Shown here in pieces: positions 34,762 through 43,005 of a stretch of 64,000 nt of DNA (position 1 is its first letter; every line of letters starts with the position of its first letter). The notes under the pieces were generated by a model, which saw only the letters and a program-made list of their open reading frames with translations, was not told the DNA's origin and did no database searches. The position numbers were made by a program, and so were the translations under genes. Source of the DNA: JB111 sp049856175 (GTDB taxonomy: Bacteria > Actinomycetota > Actinomycetes > Actinomycetales > Actinomycetaceae); contig NZ_JBNDNA010000015.1 of assembly GCF_049856175.1 (NCBI RefSeq), positions 12,126 to 76,125 on the forward strand, given 5' to 3'.

Positions 34762-34909
34762 GCCCACGACAGTAGCCCCGTCCGCGGGCCCGATCGAGGG
34801 GCGGCCGCCCGGCTGTGGACAACGTCCCGGCGCCGGGGCGATGTGGGCCGGACCACGTCTGGCGCGGCCGGGCACCGCTGCTCCCCAGCCTCGCGGGACC
34901 GCCGTCGCA

Positions 34910-35677
34910 TCAGCGGATCGTGAACCCGCCGTCGACGACGAGGTCGGCGCCGTTGATCATCGCCGAGGCGTCGGAGGCGAGGAACACGGCGGCCGCGGCG
35001 ATCTCCTCGGGGTACGCGAACCGGCCGTTCGGGATCTCGGCCTTGTGCGCGTCACCCTTCGGGCCCGCCCACGCCTTGCGGCCCATGTCGGTCAGGACGA
35101 CGGTCGGCGAGATCGTGTTGACCGTGACCCCGCGGCCGCCCCACTCGTTGGCGAGGTTCTTCGTCAGGCCGATGACGCCGAACTTCGAGGCGCCGTACGC
35201 CACGTGCTGGTCGAGCGCCACGCTCCCGCCCTGGGACGCCATGTTGATGACGCGTCCCTGACCGGCCTCGAGCATGTGGCGGGCGACGGCCTGCGCGACG
35301 ACGAACAAGCCCGTGAGGTTGATGTTGATCGTCGTGCGGAAGTCGTCGACGGAGAGTTCCTCGGCGGGGCCGAGGAGCGCGACGCCGGCGCTGTTGACGA
35401 GGATGTCGATGCGGCCGGTCTCGGCGACGACGGCGTCCACGGCCCGCCGGACGGAGGCCTCGTCGGAGACGTCGCACTGCTGGGACACGCCGCCGTCGAG
35501 GTCGGCCACCTTCGCGGCTGCGGCATCGCCGTCGAGATCGAGGACGGCGATACGCGCACCCTTGGCGGCATACGCGTCGACGATCGCGGAGCCGATGCCG
35601 GCGGCGCCGCCAGTGACGAGAGCGACCTTTCCTGCCAGGTTGAAGTCGAGGTCGACGGTGGGAGCTGTCTCGGACAC
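34910..35677 (-). CDS. Short-chain dehydrogenase/reductase
   Basis: 255 aa from a GTG at 35677 with GAAGGAG 6 bases upstream; a longer open frame lacks such a site. Classical SDR motifs: TGGAAGIG near residue 20, NSAG, catalytic Ser in MASQGGS and YGASK. The end LVVDGGFTIR is typical of sugar-alcohol/3-oxoacyl-type SDRs. Likely an NAD(P)-dependent polyol or hydroxy-acid dehydrogenase. The 177 bases upstream carry a run of CGAGC-rich simple repeats near 35790-35840. Confidence 0.88.
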   Translation of the reverse strand: MSETAPTVDLDFNLAGKVALVTGGAAGIGSAIVDAYAAKGARIAVLDLDGDAAAAKVADLDGGVSQQCDVSDEASVRRAVDAVVAETGRIDILVNSAGVALLGPAEELSVDDFRTTININLTGLFVVAQAVARHMLEAGQGRVINMASQGGSVALDQHVAYGASKFGVIGLTKNLANEWGGRGVTVNTISPTVVLTDMGRKAWAGPKGDAHKAEIPNGRFAYPEEIAAAAVFLASDASAMINGADLVVDGGFTIR

Positions 35678-35854
35678 GGGGGTCTCCTTCGGTCGGGCGG
35701 CGATGACGCGGCGACCGGCACTCGACCGGCGCCACTCCCACCGTCTCATCCGGGAGCCGGCGCTGCACCGTCGCGGCTCACGGCCCGCGCCGGACGCCCC
35801 CGAGCGCCGAGCCCTGAGCCCCGAGCCCCGAGCGCCGAGCACCGACGACGTCGC

Positions 35855-36901
35855 TCACCCCACCCGGCCGACCTCGCGGACGGCCGCGCCGAACACGCCG
35901 GGGAGGGCGCGCGCGAGCGGCACGAGCCGTCGTCGGACGGCCGGCACGCCGGTCGCGGTCAGCAGCGCCCGGGTGAGAATCCGGTGGCGGCGCACGATCC
36001 GCCGCCACTCCCGCTCGTACCGCTCCGGGTCGTCGTCGACCACTGCGCCTACCGCCGCCTCGGCCTGCGCCAGGGCGAGGGACAGCCCCTCCCCCGTGAG
36101 CGCGTCGACGTAGCCGCTGGCGTCACCGACCAGCAGCGTCCGGCCGGCCACCCGGCGCCGCGAGGCTTGCCCGAGCGGGCCCGCGCCGCGCACGGACGAA
36201 CGTGGGCCTCCCCCGCCCGCACCCGGGCCGCCGATGCGTTCGACCAGCTCCGGGAACGCCGCGAGGTGCTCCGCATAAGGTCGCCGCGTCGAGGTGAGGA
36301 TCGCGATCCCGACCTCGTCCGGTCCGACGGGCGTCACGTACGCCTCGGCGTCGGCGGCCCAGTGCACCTCGACCCGATCGGTCCAGGGCGCCACCGCCAC
36401 GTGCTGCCGCAGCCCGTAGCGGCGCGGGCCGCGGACCGCCGCGTCCAGTCCCAGCGCTCGCCGCAGGGGCGAGTGCAGCCCGTCAGCCACGACGAGGTGA
36501 CGCGCCGGGCGCCCGTCGGCCACGACACCCTCCCGGTGCGCCACGACGTCGCGCACACGCCCGGCCTCGATCGGCACGCCCGCCTCCCGCACGGCGTCGA
36601 GCAGGGCCGCGTGCAGGATCGTGCGACGCACCCCGCGTCCGGGAGCGCCGTCGGCGAAGTCCGCCTCGGCGGTGACCGTCCCCGCGCAGTAACGGATCCC
36701 CCGGAGCTCCCGTCCCGCAGGCTCGACCCCGAGATCGAGCAGCCGGCTGAGCGCGGCCGGCATGAGCCCCTCGCCGCAGGCCTTGTCGATGACGCCGGCC
36801 CGGGGTTCGATCACCACCGTGCTCAGGCCCGCCCGGGCGGCGAGCAGCGCGGTCGCGAGGCCCGCGGGTCCCCCACCGGCGACGAGCAGGTCGAGGGTCA
36901 C
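35855..36901 (-). CDS. FAD-dependent monooxygenase of a type III PKS cluster (SrsC/AgqC-like)
   Basis: 348 aa, GTG start overlapping the methyltransferase stop by 4 bases. FAD fold: LLVAGGGPAGLATALLAARAG (GxGxxG), second dinucleotide motif region VVADGLHSPLRRALG, and LLVGDASGYVDALTGEGL (GD motif). KACGEGLMP near residue 40 is shared by geranylgeranyl-reductase-like and SrsC-type flavoproteins. In srs/agq clusters this enzyme hydroxylates the alkylresorcinol ring to a hydroquinone. Last gene of the three-gene operon with PKS and methyltransferase. Confidence 0.82.
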   Translation of the reverse strand: MTLDLLVAGGGPAGLATALLAARAGLSTVVIEPRAGVIDKACGEGLMPAALSRLLDLGVEPAGRELRGIRYCAGTVTAEADFADGAPGRGVRRTILHAALLDAVREAGVPIEAGRVRDVVAHREGVVADGRPARHLVVADGLHSPLRRALGLDAAVRGPRRYGLRQHVAVAPWTDRVEVHWAADAEAYVTPVGPDEVGIAILTSTRRPYAEHLAAFPELVERIGGPGAGGGGPRSSVRGAGPLGQASRRRVAGRTLLVGDASGYVDALTGEGLSLALAQAEAAVGAVVDDDPERYEREWRRIVRRHRILTRALLTATGVPAVRRRLVPLARALPGVFGAAVREVGRVG

Positions 36902-37455
36902 GACGGGCCGGCCACACCGGTCGGGTCGCCGAGCTCGGTCAGCGCCCGGTTCTCGGTGCGGATCCGCACGGTCAGCAGCGCCGCGTTCGCCACGCTGAAC
37001 ACGAGCGCCGTGACCCACGCCGTGTGCACGAGCGGCAGCGCGAACCCCTCGACGACGACGGCCACGTAGTTCGGGTGCCTGAGCCACCGCAGCCGGTAGG
37101 GCCCGCGGGCCACGAGCGTCAGGCCGGGGACGATGATGACCCGGGTGTTCCACTGGTGCCCCAGCGAGGCGATGCACCACCAGCGCAGACCCTGCGCCGC
37201 CAGGGCGAGCGCGAGCATCGACCAGCCCAGGACGGGCACGAAGTCGGGGCGGAGCGTCCACACCTCGACGAGGCACCCGAGCAGCAGCCCCGTGTGCAGC
37301 ACCACCATCACCGGGTAGTGGCCGACCCCGTGCTCGCGCCCCCCGCGCGCAAAGCTCCAGCGCGCGTTGCGCCTGGCGACGACGAGTTCGGCCACACGCT
37401 CCGCGCCGACAGTGAGCACGAGCGCGGTGAAGAGCAGCAGGCTCGTCCCGGTCAC
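36898..37455 (-). CDS. Isoprenylcysteine carboxyl methyltransferase-family O-methyltransferase (SrsB/AgqB-like)
   Basis: 185 aa, GTG start overlapping the PKS stop by 4 bases. Four or five hydrophobic helices and the ICMT-type SAM region GLTLVARGPYRLRWLRHPNYVAVV, with RHPNY conserved across the family. In phenolic-lipid clusters this membrane methyltransferase O-methylates the alkylresorcinol made by the adjacent type III PKS. Position and coupling support that role here. Confidence 0.85.
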   Translation of the reverse strand: MTGTSLLLFTALVLTVGAERVAELVVARRNARWSFARGGREHGVGHYPVMVVLHTGLLLGCLVEVWTLRPDFVPVLGWSMLALALAAQGLRWWCIASLGHQWNTRVIIVPGLTLVARGPYRLRWLRHPNYVAVVVEGFALPLVHTAWVTALVFSVANAALLTVRIRTENRALTELGDPTGVAGPS

Positions 37456-38552
37456 GGTGCCTCCGGCATGCGCAGCAGCACGACCTCGAGGCTGAAGCCC
37501 GGGCCCATCGCCATCATCACCCCGTACGAGCCGGGCGCGGGCGGTCGCCGGTCGAGGGTGTCCCGCAGGATGTGCAGCACCGACGCCGAGGACATGTTGC
37601 CGACGCGCCGCAGCGAGTCGGTGGTCAGCGCGAGCGCCTCGGGGCCGAGGCCGAGCGCCTCGACCAGCGCGTCGATGACCTTGGGGCCGCCCGGGTGGCA
37701 CACCCACCAGCCGACGTCACGGACGCCGAGCCCGTGGTCCCGAAGGAACGCGGCGACGTCCTCACCCACGTGGCCGCGGACGAGGTCGGGCACCTCGGCG
37801 CCGAGGACGATCCGCAGACCGGTCGACCGCACGTCCCATCCCATGACGTCCTGCGTGCCGCCGTACAGGCGGCTCAGGCTGTCGACGACGACGGGGCCGG
37901 CGGCGCTGTCCAGCGCGGCGGCACCGTCGCCGGACGCGAGCGGGTGCTCGTCGCCGACCATGACGACGGCGGCGGCGCCGTCGCCGAACAGCCCGCTCGC
38001 CACCAGGTTGGCCGGGGAGGCGTCGCCACGCTGGATCGTCAGGGAGCACAGCTCGACGGAGAGCAGGACGGCGACGCCCCGCGGGCGCCCCTTCAGCAGG
38101 TCGTGCACGCGCGCGATGCCGGCCGCGCCACCCATGCAGCCCAGCCCGATCATCGGTACCCGGACGACGTCGTCACGAAGTCCGACGCGCGCGGCGACGC
38201 GTGCCTCGATCGACGGCACCGCGAGCCCGGTGACGGTGGTGGAGACGACGAGGTCGACGTCCCCGGGCCGCAGCCCGGCGCGCTCGAGAGCGCCGGTCAC
38301 CGCCTCGGAGCCGAGCTCCAGCGCGGCGCCGATGAAGGCGTCGTTCGCGGCGCCGAAGTCTGTCAGGGCCGCGTACTCCTCGAGCGGCAGAGCGACCTGA
38401 CGCTGGTCGACGCCGCAGTTCGCGTGGATCCTGCGGAGCAGCTTCTCGGTGGCGCCGTCGACGCCGATGACCTCGACCAGGGCGTCCGCGAGCCGCTGCT
38501 GCGCGTAGCGGTGCTCCGGCAGCACGGGTTCGACAGCGACGACGCTGGTCAT
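37452..38552 (-). CDS. Type III polyketide synthase (alkylresorcinol synthase-like)
   Basis: 366 aa. The thiolase-fold catalytic triad is clear: Cys in IGLGCMGGAAG (near 139), His in WWVCHPGGPKV (near 284), and Asn in RVGNMSSASVL (near 317); GFSLEVVLL-type ending is present as GPGFSLEVVLLRM. Such enzymes extend a fatty acyl starter with malonyl or methylmalonyl units and cyclise to alkylresorcinol or pyrone lipids. It begins an operon with a methyltransferase and flavoprotein. A UbiA prenyltransferase is divergently transcribed 98 bases away. Confidence 0.92.
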   Translation of the reverse strand: MTSVVAVEPVLPEHRYAQQRLADALVEVIGVDGATEKLLRRIHANCGVDQRQVALPLEEYAALTDFGAANDAFIGAALELGSEAVTGALERAGLRPGDVDLVVSTTVTGLAVPSIEARVAARVGLRDDVVRVPMIGLGCMGGAAGIARVHDLLKGRPRGVAVLLSVELCSLTIQRGDASPANLVASGLFGDGAAAVVMVGDEHPLASGDGAAALDSAAGPVVVDSLSRLYGGTQDVMGWDVRSTGLRIVLGAEVPDLVRGHVGEDVAAFLRDHGLGVRDVGWWVCHPGGPKVIDALVEALGLGPEALALTTDSLRRVGNMSSASVLHILRDTLDRRPPAPGSYGVMMAMGPGFSLEVVLLRMPEAP

Positions 38553-38650
38553 CCCGCCAGGCTAACGCCGCAGTAGTCGAGCTGCCCGATGGTGACCGGC
38601 GGCCGCCAGTAGCCGGCGGGGGAACGTGGGCGGCTGGTTACGCTCGGCCC

Positions 38651-39451
38651 ATGCGGACCGCCGTCGCGCTCGTCCGGGCGTGCCACCCCGGGCCGACCGC
38701 GGCCGTCACGGTGCTCGCCGCGCTGCTGGCCGTCACGGCCGGGCACTCGGCCGGGCAGGCGGCACTCGTCGCGACCGCGGTGCTCGCCGGGCAGCTCACG
38801 GTGGGGTGGTCGAACGACCTCGTCGACGCCGACCGCGACGTGGCGACCGCTCGCCGGGACAAGCCGCTCGTCACCGGCGAGATCACGCGGGCGGCGCTGC
38901 GCCGCGCGCTGGTTCTCGCCTCGGCGGCCTGCGTCGCGCTGTCCCTGGCGGTCGGTCTGCTCGCCGGACTCGTGCACCTGACCCTCGTCGCCGCCGCGTG
39001 GGCATACAACCTCGGGCTCAAACGCACCGTGTGGTCGTGGCTGCCGTACGTGGTGGCGTTCGGGCTCCTACCCGCGTTCTCCTGGCTCGCCCTCGATCCG
39101 CCGGCGATGCCGCCGTGGTGGGTGATGGTCGTCGGCTCGGTCCTGGGGTTCGGCGCGCACCTGCTCAACACGCTGCCCGACCTCGACGACGATGCGCGCA
39201 CCGGCGTGCGTGGGCTGCCGCACCGCCTCGGCGCCCGCCGCTCGAGCGTGCTGGCGGTCGTCGCGCTCGTCGCCGGCACGGCGGTCGTCGTGCTCGGGCC
39301 CGCCGGCACCGGTCCGTGGTGGGGATGGGCGGTCCTCGCCATGAGCGTGCTGCTGTCGGTCGGCGCGCTCGTGCTCGGCGGGCGGGCGCCGTTCCGCGCG
39401 GCACTGGTCATCGCGCTCCTGGACGTCGTCCTGCTCGTCGCGCGGAGCTGA
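38651..39451 (+). CDS. UbiA-family prenyltransferase (AgqD-like candidate)
   Basis: 266 aa with about eight helices. The first Asp-rich motif is NDLVDADRD (near 56) and the second is NTLPDLDDDARTG (near 175), the two Mg-diphosphate binding sites of UbiA enzymes. Shared 98-bp divergent promoter space with the type III PKS operon suggests that it prenylates the methoxyhydroquinone product, as AgqD does in Actinoplanes. A menaquinone or other UbiA role is possible, but no men genes are nearby. Confidence 0.82.
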   Translation: MRTAVALVRACHPGPTAAVTVLAALLAVTAGHSAGQAALVATAVLAGQLTVGWSNDLVDADRDVATARRDKPLVTGEITRAALRRALVLASAACVALSLAVGLLAGLVHLTLVAAAWAYNLGLKRTVWSWLPYVVAFGLLPAFSWLALDPPAMPPWWVMVVGSVLGFGAHLLNTLPDLDDDARTGVRGLPHRLGARRSSVLAVVALVAGTAVVVLGPAGTGPWWGWAVLAMSVLLSVGALVLGGRAPFRAALVIALLDVVLLVARS

Positions 39452-39458
39452 CCGCCGC

Positions 39459-40820
39459 TCAGCGACCCGCCACCGCTCCGCAGGCCGCCGCGACGTCGTC
39501 CGCCAGGGCCTGCGCGGCGTCGTCGTCGAGGTGGTGCACGGTCAGACGCAGGTGCCAGGACGGGTCGGCGTCGTCGATCGCGAACTCGTCCCCGGTGCGG
39601 GCGAGCCAGCCGCGCCGCATGAGGTGCTCCGACACGTCGCGGGCGGGCCCGGGCAGCGGCACCCAGAGGCTGAGGCCGTCGGAGCCAGGTACGTCGATGC
39701 CGTGCGCGGCCAGGCGGGCGGTGAACGCCGCGTTGCGGTCGGCGTAGTGGACGGCCGCGCGCTCGATGGTGCGCCGGGCGGCGTCGTCGGTGAGCAGTGC
39801 GTGCGCGAGGCGCTGGAGGATGTGGCTGACCCACGTGGTGCCGGGGCTCAGGCGCATCGCGAGGCGGTCGGCGGTCTCGGGGTCCGTGGCGGTCAGGGCC
39901 AGCGACATGTCGGGGCCGAGGAACTTGGAGACCGACCGGATCAGGGCCCAGCGCCGGTGGTCCGGGCCGACGATCGTGCGGAACGGCCGCCTGGACAGCA
40001 GCGAGTAGTGGTCGTCCTCGACGACGAGCACGTAGGGGTGCTCCGCGAGCAGCTCGCGCAGCGCGGCCGCGCGCGACTCGCTCAGGCTCGCGCCGGTGGG
40101 GTTCTGCGCCCGGGGCGTGCACACGACGGCGCGGACGCCGCTCTCGAGGGCGGCCCGCAGCCCGTCGACGGTCATCCCCTCCGCATCCACCGGCACCGGG
40201 ACGGGCCGGTACCCGGCGAGCCGCACGGTGCGGATGGTGGCCAGGAAGCACGGGTCCTCGAGCGCGACGGCGTCGTCCCGGGTCAGCGCCTGCGCCAGGA
40301 GGCGCTCGACGGCGTCGAAAGCCCCGCTCGTCACCGTGAGGCGGCGCTCCCCCGCGGCCCCGACGTCGGGGTCGAGCCAGCCGCGCGCCAGGTCCTCGAG
40401 CCCGGCGTCGACGACGGGCTCGCCGTACATCACGGGCCTGCTCGACAGGGCGGCGAGCGCCGGACCGGGGTCGGGGACGTGCGCGGGGTCGGGGTTGCCG
40501 GTGGCGACGTCGCGCAGGACGGTGTCTGCGGCGTAGCCCTCCTGCGCGACGGCGGAGCGACCTGCCACCTGCGTGCCTGCCCGGCCGCGGGTGACGACGA
40601 GCCCGGCCTGCCCGAGCTGGCGGTAGGCGGCGACGACCGTGTTGCGGTTGACGCCGAGCCGGTCGGCGAGCGTCCGCACCGACGGGAGCTGCACGCCCGG
40701 ACGCAGGCCGCCGCGTTCCACGAGGTCGCGCACGCTGTCGACGATCTCCGCCGCCGTCCCGCCCCGGATCTCCGCCGAGGTCTGCCCCGCGGCGGCCCCG
40801 GCGATCTCACCTGTCGTCAT
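39459..40820 (-). CDS. pdxR: MocR-family regulator (GntR HTH plus aminotransferase-like domain), PdxR-like
   Basis: 453 aa. The GntR winged helix is at about residues 22-85 (LPSVRTLADRLGVNRNTVVAAYRQL), followed by a fold-type I aminotransferase-like domain with PLP lysine in IRSVSKFLGPDM and CTPRAQNPTGASLS. MocR proteins sense PLP. Divergence from pdxS with an 86-base shared intergenic region is the standard arrangement for PdxR, the activator of de novo PLP synthesis. Ends 8 bases from the convergent UbiA gene. Confidence 0.87.
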   Translation of the reverse strand: MTTGEIAGAAAGQTSAEIRGGTAAEIVDSVRDLVERGGLRPGVQLPSVRTLADRLGVNRNTVVAAYRQLGQAGLVVTRGRAGTQVAGRSAVAQEGYAADTVLRDVATGNPDPAHVPDPGPALAALSSRPVMYGEPVVDAGLEDLARGWLDPDVGAAGERRLTVTSGAFDAVERLLAQALTRDDAVALEDPCFLATIRTVRLAGYRPVPVPVDAEGMTVDGLRAALESGVRAVVCTPRAQNPTGASLSESRAAALRELLAEHPYVLVVEDDHYSLLSRRPFRTIVGPDHRRWALIRSVSKFLGPDMSLALTATDPETADRLAMRLSPGTTWVSHILQRLAHALLTDDAARRTIERAAVHYADRNAAFTARLAAHGIDVPGSDGLSLWVPLPGPARDVSEHLMRRGWLARTGDEFAIDDADPSWHLRLTVHHLDDDAAQALADDVAAACGAVAGR

Positions 40821-40906
40821 CGGGTCCGAGCCTAGTGGCGGACGGGTTACGCTTTTGACCTAGGCCAATCATCGGCCGTGTCTACACATCGCACGGAAGG
40901 TTCGTC
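40821..40906. promoter_or_regulatory. pdxR-pdxS divergent control region
   Basis: Holds TTGACC at 40855-40860 as a likely -35 for pdxS and TCTACA near 40881 as a weak -10 with longer than normal spacing, as expected for an activator-dependent promoter. CCTAG occurs twice in direct orientation (40831 and 40859), a possible PdxR half-site pair. CGGAAGG 6 bases before ATG is the pdxS ribosome site. Confidence 0.4.
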
Positions 40907-41824
40907 ATGACCGCCACCAGCACCTCGACCACCACCCACGCCGGGCGCGAGACGTCCGCGCGCCCTGCCGAGGAGCTCACGAACTCCTTGCGGGCCGGCG
41001 TCATCATGGACGTCGTCACGCCCGAGCAGGCGCGGATCGCCGAGGACGCGGGCGCGGTCGCCGTCATGGCGCTCGAGCGCGTCCCGGCCGACATCCGCGC
41101 ACAGGGCGGCGTGGCCCGGATGAGCAACCCGGACCTCATCGACGGGATCATCGCCGCCGTCTCCGTGCCCGTCATGGCCAAGGCGCGCATCGGTCACATG
41201 GTCGAGGCGCAGGTCCTCCAGCACCTCGGGGTGGACTACGTCGACGAGTCCGAGGTCCTCTCGCCGGCCGACTACGCCCACCACATCGACAAGACGGCCT
41301 TCACGGTCCCGTTCGTCTGCGGGGCGACCAACCTGGGCGAGGCGCTGCGCCGCATCACCGAGGGCGCGTCGATGATCCGGTCCAAGGGCGAGGCCGGGAC
41401 GGGCGACGTCTCGGAGGCAACCCGCCACATCCGCCAGATCATCGGCGAGATCAACGCGCTGCGCGCGCGGTCCGCGGACGAGCTCTACCTCGCGGCCAAG
41501 GAGCTCCAGGCCCCGTACGACCTGGTGGTGAAGGTGGCCGAGGCGGGACGGCTGCCGGTCCCGCTGTTCACCGCCGGCGGGGTGGCCACGCCCGCCGATG
41601 CCGCCATGATGATGCAGCTCGGCGCCGACGGCGTGTTCGTCGGTTCGGGCATCTTCACGTCCGGGGACCCGGTCGCCCGCGCCAAGGCGATCGTCCGGGC
41701 GACAGCCGCCTACGACGACCCGGCGGTCGTCGCAGAGGTCTCGCGCGGCCTGGGCGAGGCGATGGTCGGCATCAGCGTGACCGACCTCCCGGCCCCGCAC
41801 CGGCTCGCCGAGCGCGGGTGGTGA
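40907..41824 (+). CDS. pdxS: Pyridoxal 5'-phosphate synthase subunit PdxS
   Basis: 305 aa. Key residues: Asp in VIMDVVTPEQA, Lys in VPVMAKARIGHMVEAQ (Schiff base with ribose-5-phosphate), YVDESEVLSPAD, and the phosphate loop FTAGGVATPADAAMMM. It makes PLP from ribose-5-phosphate, glyceraldehyde-3-phosphate and ammonia, with PdxT glutaminase supplying the ammonia. No pdxT follows; the next gene is on the opposite strand, so PdxT must be elsewhere. Confidence 0.96.
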   Translation: MTATSTSTTTHAGRETSARPAEELTNSLRAGVIMDVVTPEQARIAEDAGAVAVMALERVPADIRAQGGVARMSNPDLIDGIIAAVSVPVMAKARIGHMVEAQVLQHLGVDYVDESEVLSPADYAHHIDKTAFTVPFVCGATNLGEALRRITEGASMIRSKGEAGTGDVSEATRHIRQIIGEINALRARSADELYLAAKELQAPYDLVVKVAEAGRLPVPLFTAGGVATPADAAMMMQLGADGVFVGSGIFTSGDPVARAKAIVRATAAYDDPAVVAEVSRGLGEAMVGISVTDLPAPHRLAERGW

Positions 41825-41833
41825 GCGGGCCGG

Positions 41834-42886
41834 TCACGGCACGCGGTAGGTCCACGTGTCATCCGTGAACTTGGACCGGACGAGCGCCTGCGCCTTCTCG
41901 AGCTCCTCGGGGTGGAGCCCCGACTCGACCGTGGAGTACCGCAGCCGCAGGTGGTCGAGAAAGGACTCGATGATCGCCTCGCGCGCCATGCCGGTCTGGC
42001 TGCGCATGGGGTCCACGCGCTTGGCGGCCGAGCGCACGCCCTTGTCGGAGAGCTTCTCGCGGCCGATCCGCAGCACGTCGAGCATCTTCTGCGCGTCGAT
42101 GTCGTAGCTCATCGTCACGTGGTGCAGCACCACTCCGGACGCGAACCTCTTCTGGGCCGCTCCCCCGATCTTTCCGGCGTCGGACGCGATGTCGTTGAGC
42201 GGGACGTACCGGGCGTTCACGCCGATCTCCTTCAGGGCGTCGAGCACCCACGCGTCGAGGAAGGCGTAGGACTGCTCGAAGCTCAGGCCCTCGACGAGCG
42301 AGGTCGGCACCACGAGCGAGTACGTGATGCAGTTGCCGGCCTCCATGAACATCGCCCCGCCACCGGAGACGCGCCGCACCACGGACATGCCGTAACGGTC
42401 GAGGGCGGCCTCGTCGACCTCGTTGCGCACGGACTGGAACGAGCCGATGACCACCAGGGGTGCGTCCCACTCCCAGAACCGCAGGACGGCGCCGCGCCGT
42501 CCTGCGGCGACCTCGCCGGGGATCACCTCGTCGAGCGCGACGTGCATGGCCGGGTGGAGGGTGGGCCCGTGGACGAGCTCGATGGTCAGGTCGTCCCAGG
42601 AGATCGCGCGGCCCAGCGCCCGGCGCACGGCGATGCCCACGCCCTCGGCGGTGAGGCCGAACGGGTGCACGTCCGGCCGGTCGAGGACCGTCGCCGCGGC
42701 GGCAGCCAGGTCCGCCGCCGACGCCGACTCCGGCTGCCCGGTGAGGACCGCGTCGAGCTCGGCGAGCGCGGAGTCGGGCTCGAGGAAGAAGTCTCCCGCG
42801 AGGTGGACGTCCGTCAGTCGTCCGTCGGCCACCTCCAGGTCGACGACGACGAGCTTGCCTCCGGGGACCTTGTACTCACCATGCAC
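41834..42886 (-). CDS. Lipoate-protein ligase with N-terminal accessory domain
   Basis: 350 aa. Residues 1-95 resemble the small lipoate-ligase accessory domain (GGKLVVVDLEVADGRLTDVHLAGDFFLEP), here at the N-terminus. The catalytic BPL/LplA domain follows with PLVVIGSFQSVRNEVD, the lipoyl-AMP loop RVSGGGAMFMEAGNCITYSL and the lysine in DAGKIGGAAQKR. It attaches lipoate to E2 subunits and the glycine cleavage H protein. The permuted domain order differs from E. coli LplA and is found in archaeal and actinobacterial relatives. Confidence 0.88.
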   Translation of the reverse strand: MHGEYKVPGGKLVVVDLEVADGRLTDVHLAGDFFLEPDSALAELDAVLTGQPESASAADLAAAAATVLDRPDVHPFGLTAEGVGIAVRRALGRAISWDDLTIELVHGPTLHPAMHVALDEVIPGEVAAGRRGAVLRFWEWDAPLVVIGSFQSVRNEVDEAALDRYGMSVVRRVSGGGAMFMEAGNCITYSLVVPTSLVEGLSFEQSYAFLDAWVLDALKEIGVNARYVPLNDIASDAGKIGGAAQKRFASGVVLHHVTMSYDIDAQKMLDVLRIGREKLSDKGVRSAAKRVDPMRSQTGMAREAIIESFLDHLRLRYSTVESGLHPEELEKAQALVRSKFTDDTWTYRVP

Positions 42887-42914
42887 GCCTCGAGCCTACG
42901 CACCCCCTGACATT

Positions 42915-42992
42915 CGTCGAGAGTGCGGTTCTCCGACCGCGAGAGTGCGGTCACCCGCACTCTCGACGACCAGGAACCGCACTCTCGACGAC
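42915..42992. repeat. Nested inverted repeats of GTCGAGAGTGCGGTT
   Basis: Two copies on + (GTCGAGAGTGCGGTT at 42916, GAGAGTGCGGT at 42941) face two reverse copies (CCGCACTCTCGACGAC at 42955, AACCGCACTCTCGACGAC at 42975). The outer and inner pairs can fold as one long or two nested stems between lplA's start and the end of the ramB-like gene. Possible terminator for the minus-strand regulator or a REP-like element. Confidence 0.7.
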
Positions 42993-43005
42993 ATGGGGGA
43001 GAGCC

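Noticed and set aside
35855..37276. Single long flavoprotein starting at 37276
   Set aside because: The extra N-terminal part is an out-of-frame reading of the methyltransferase gene; the GTG at 36901, coupled to the methyltransferase stop, begins right at the FAD motif.
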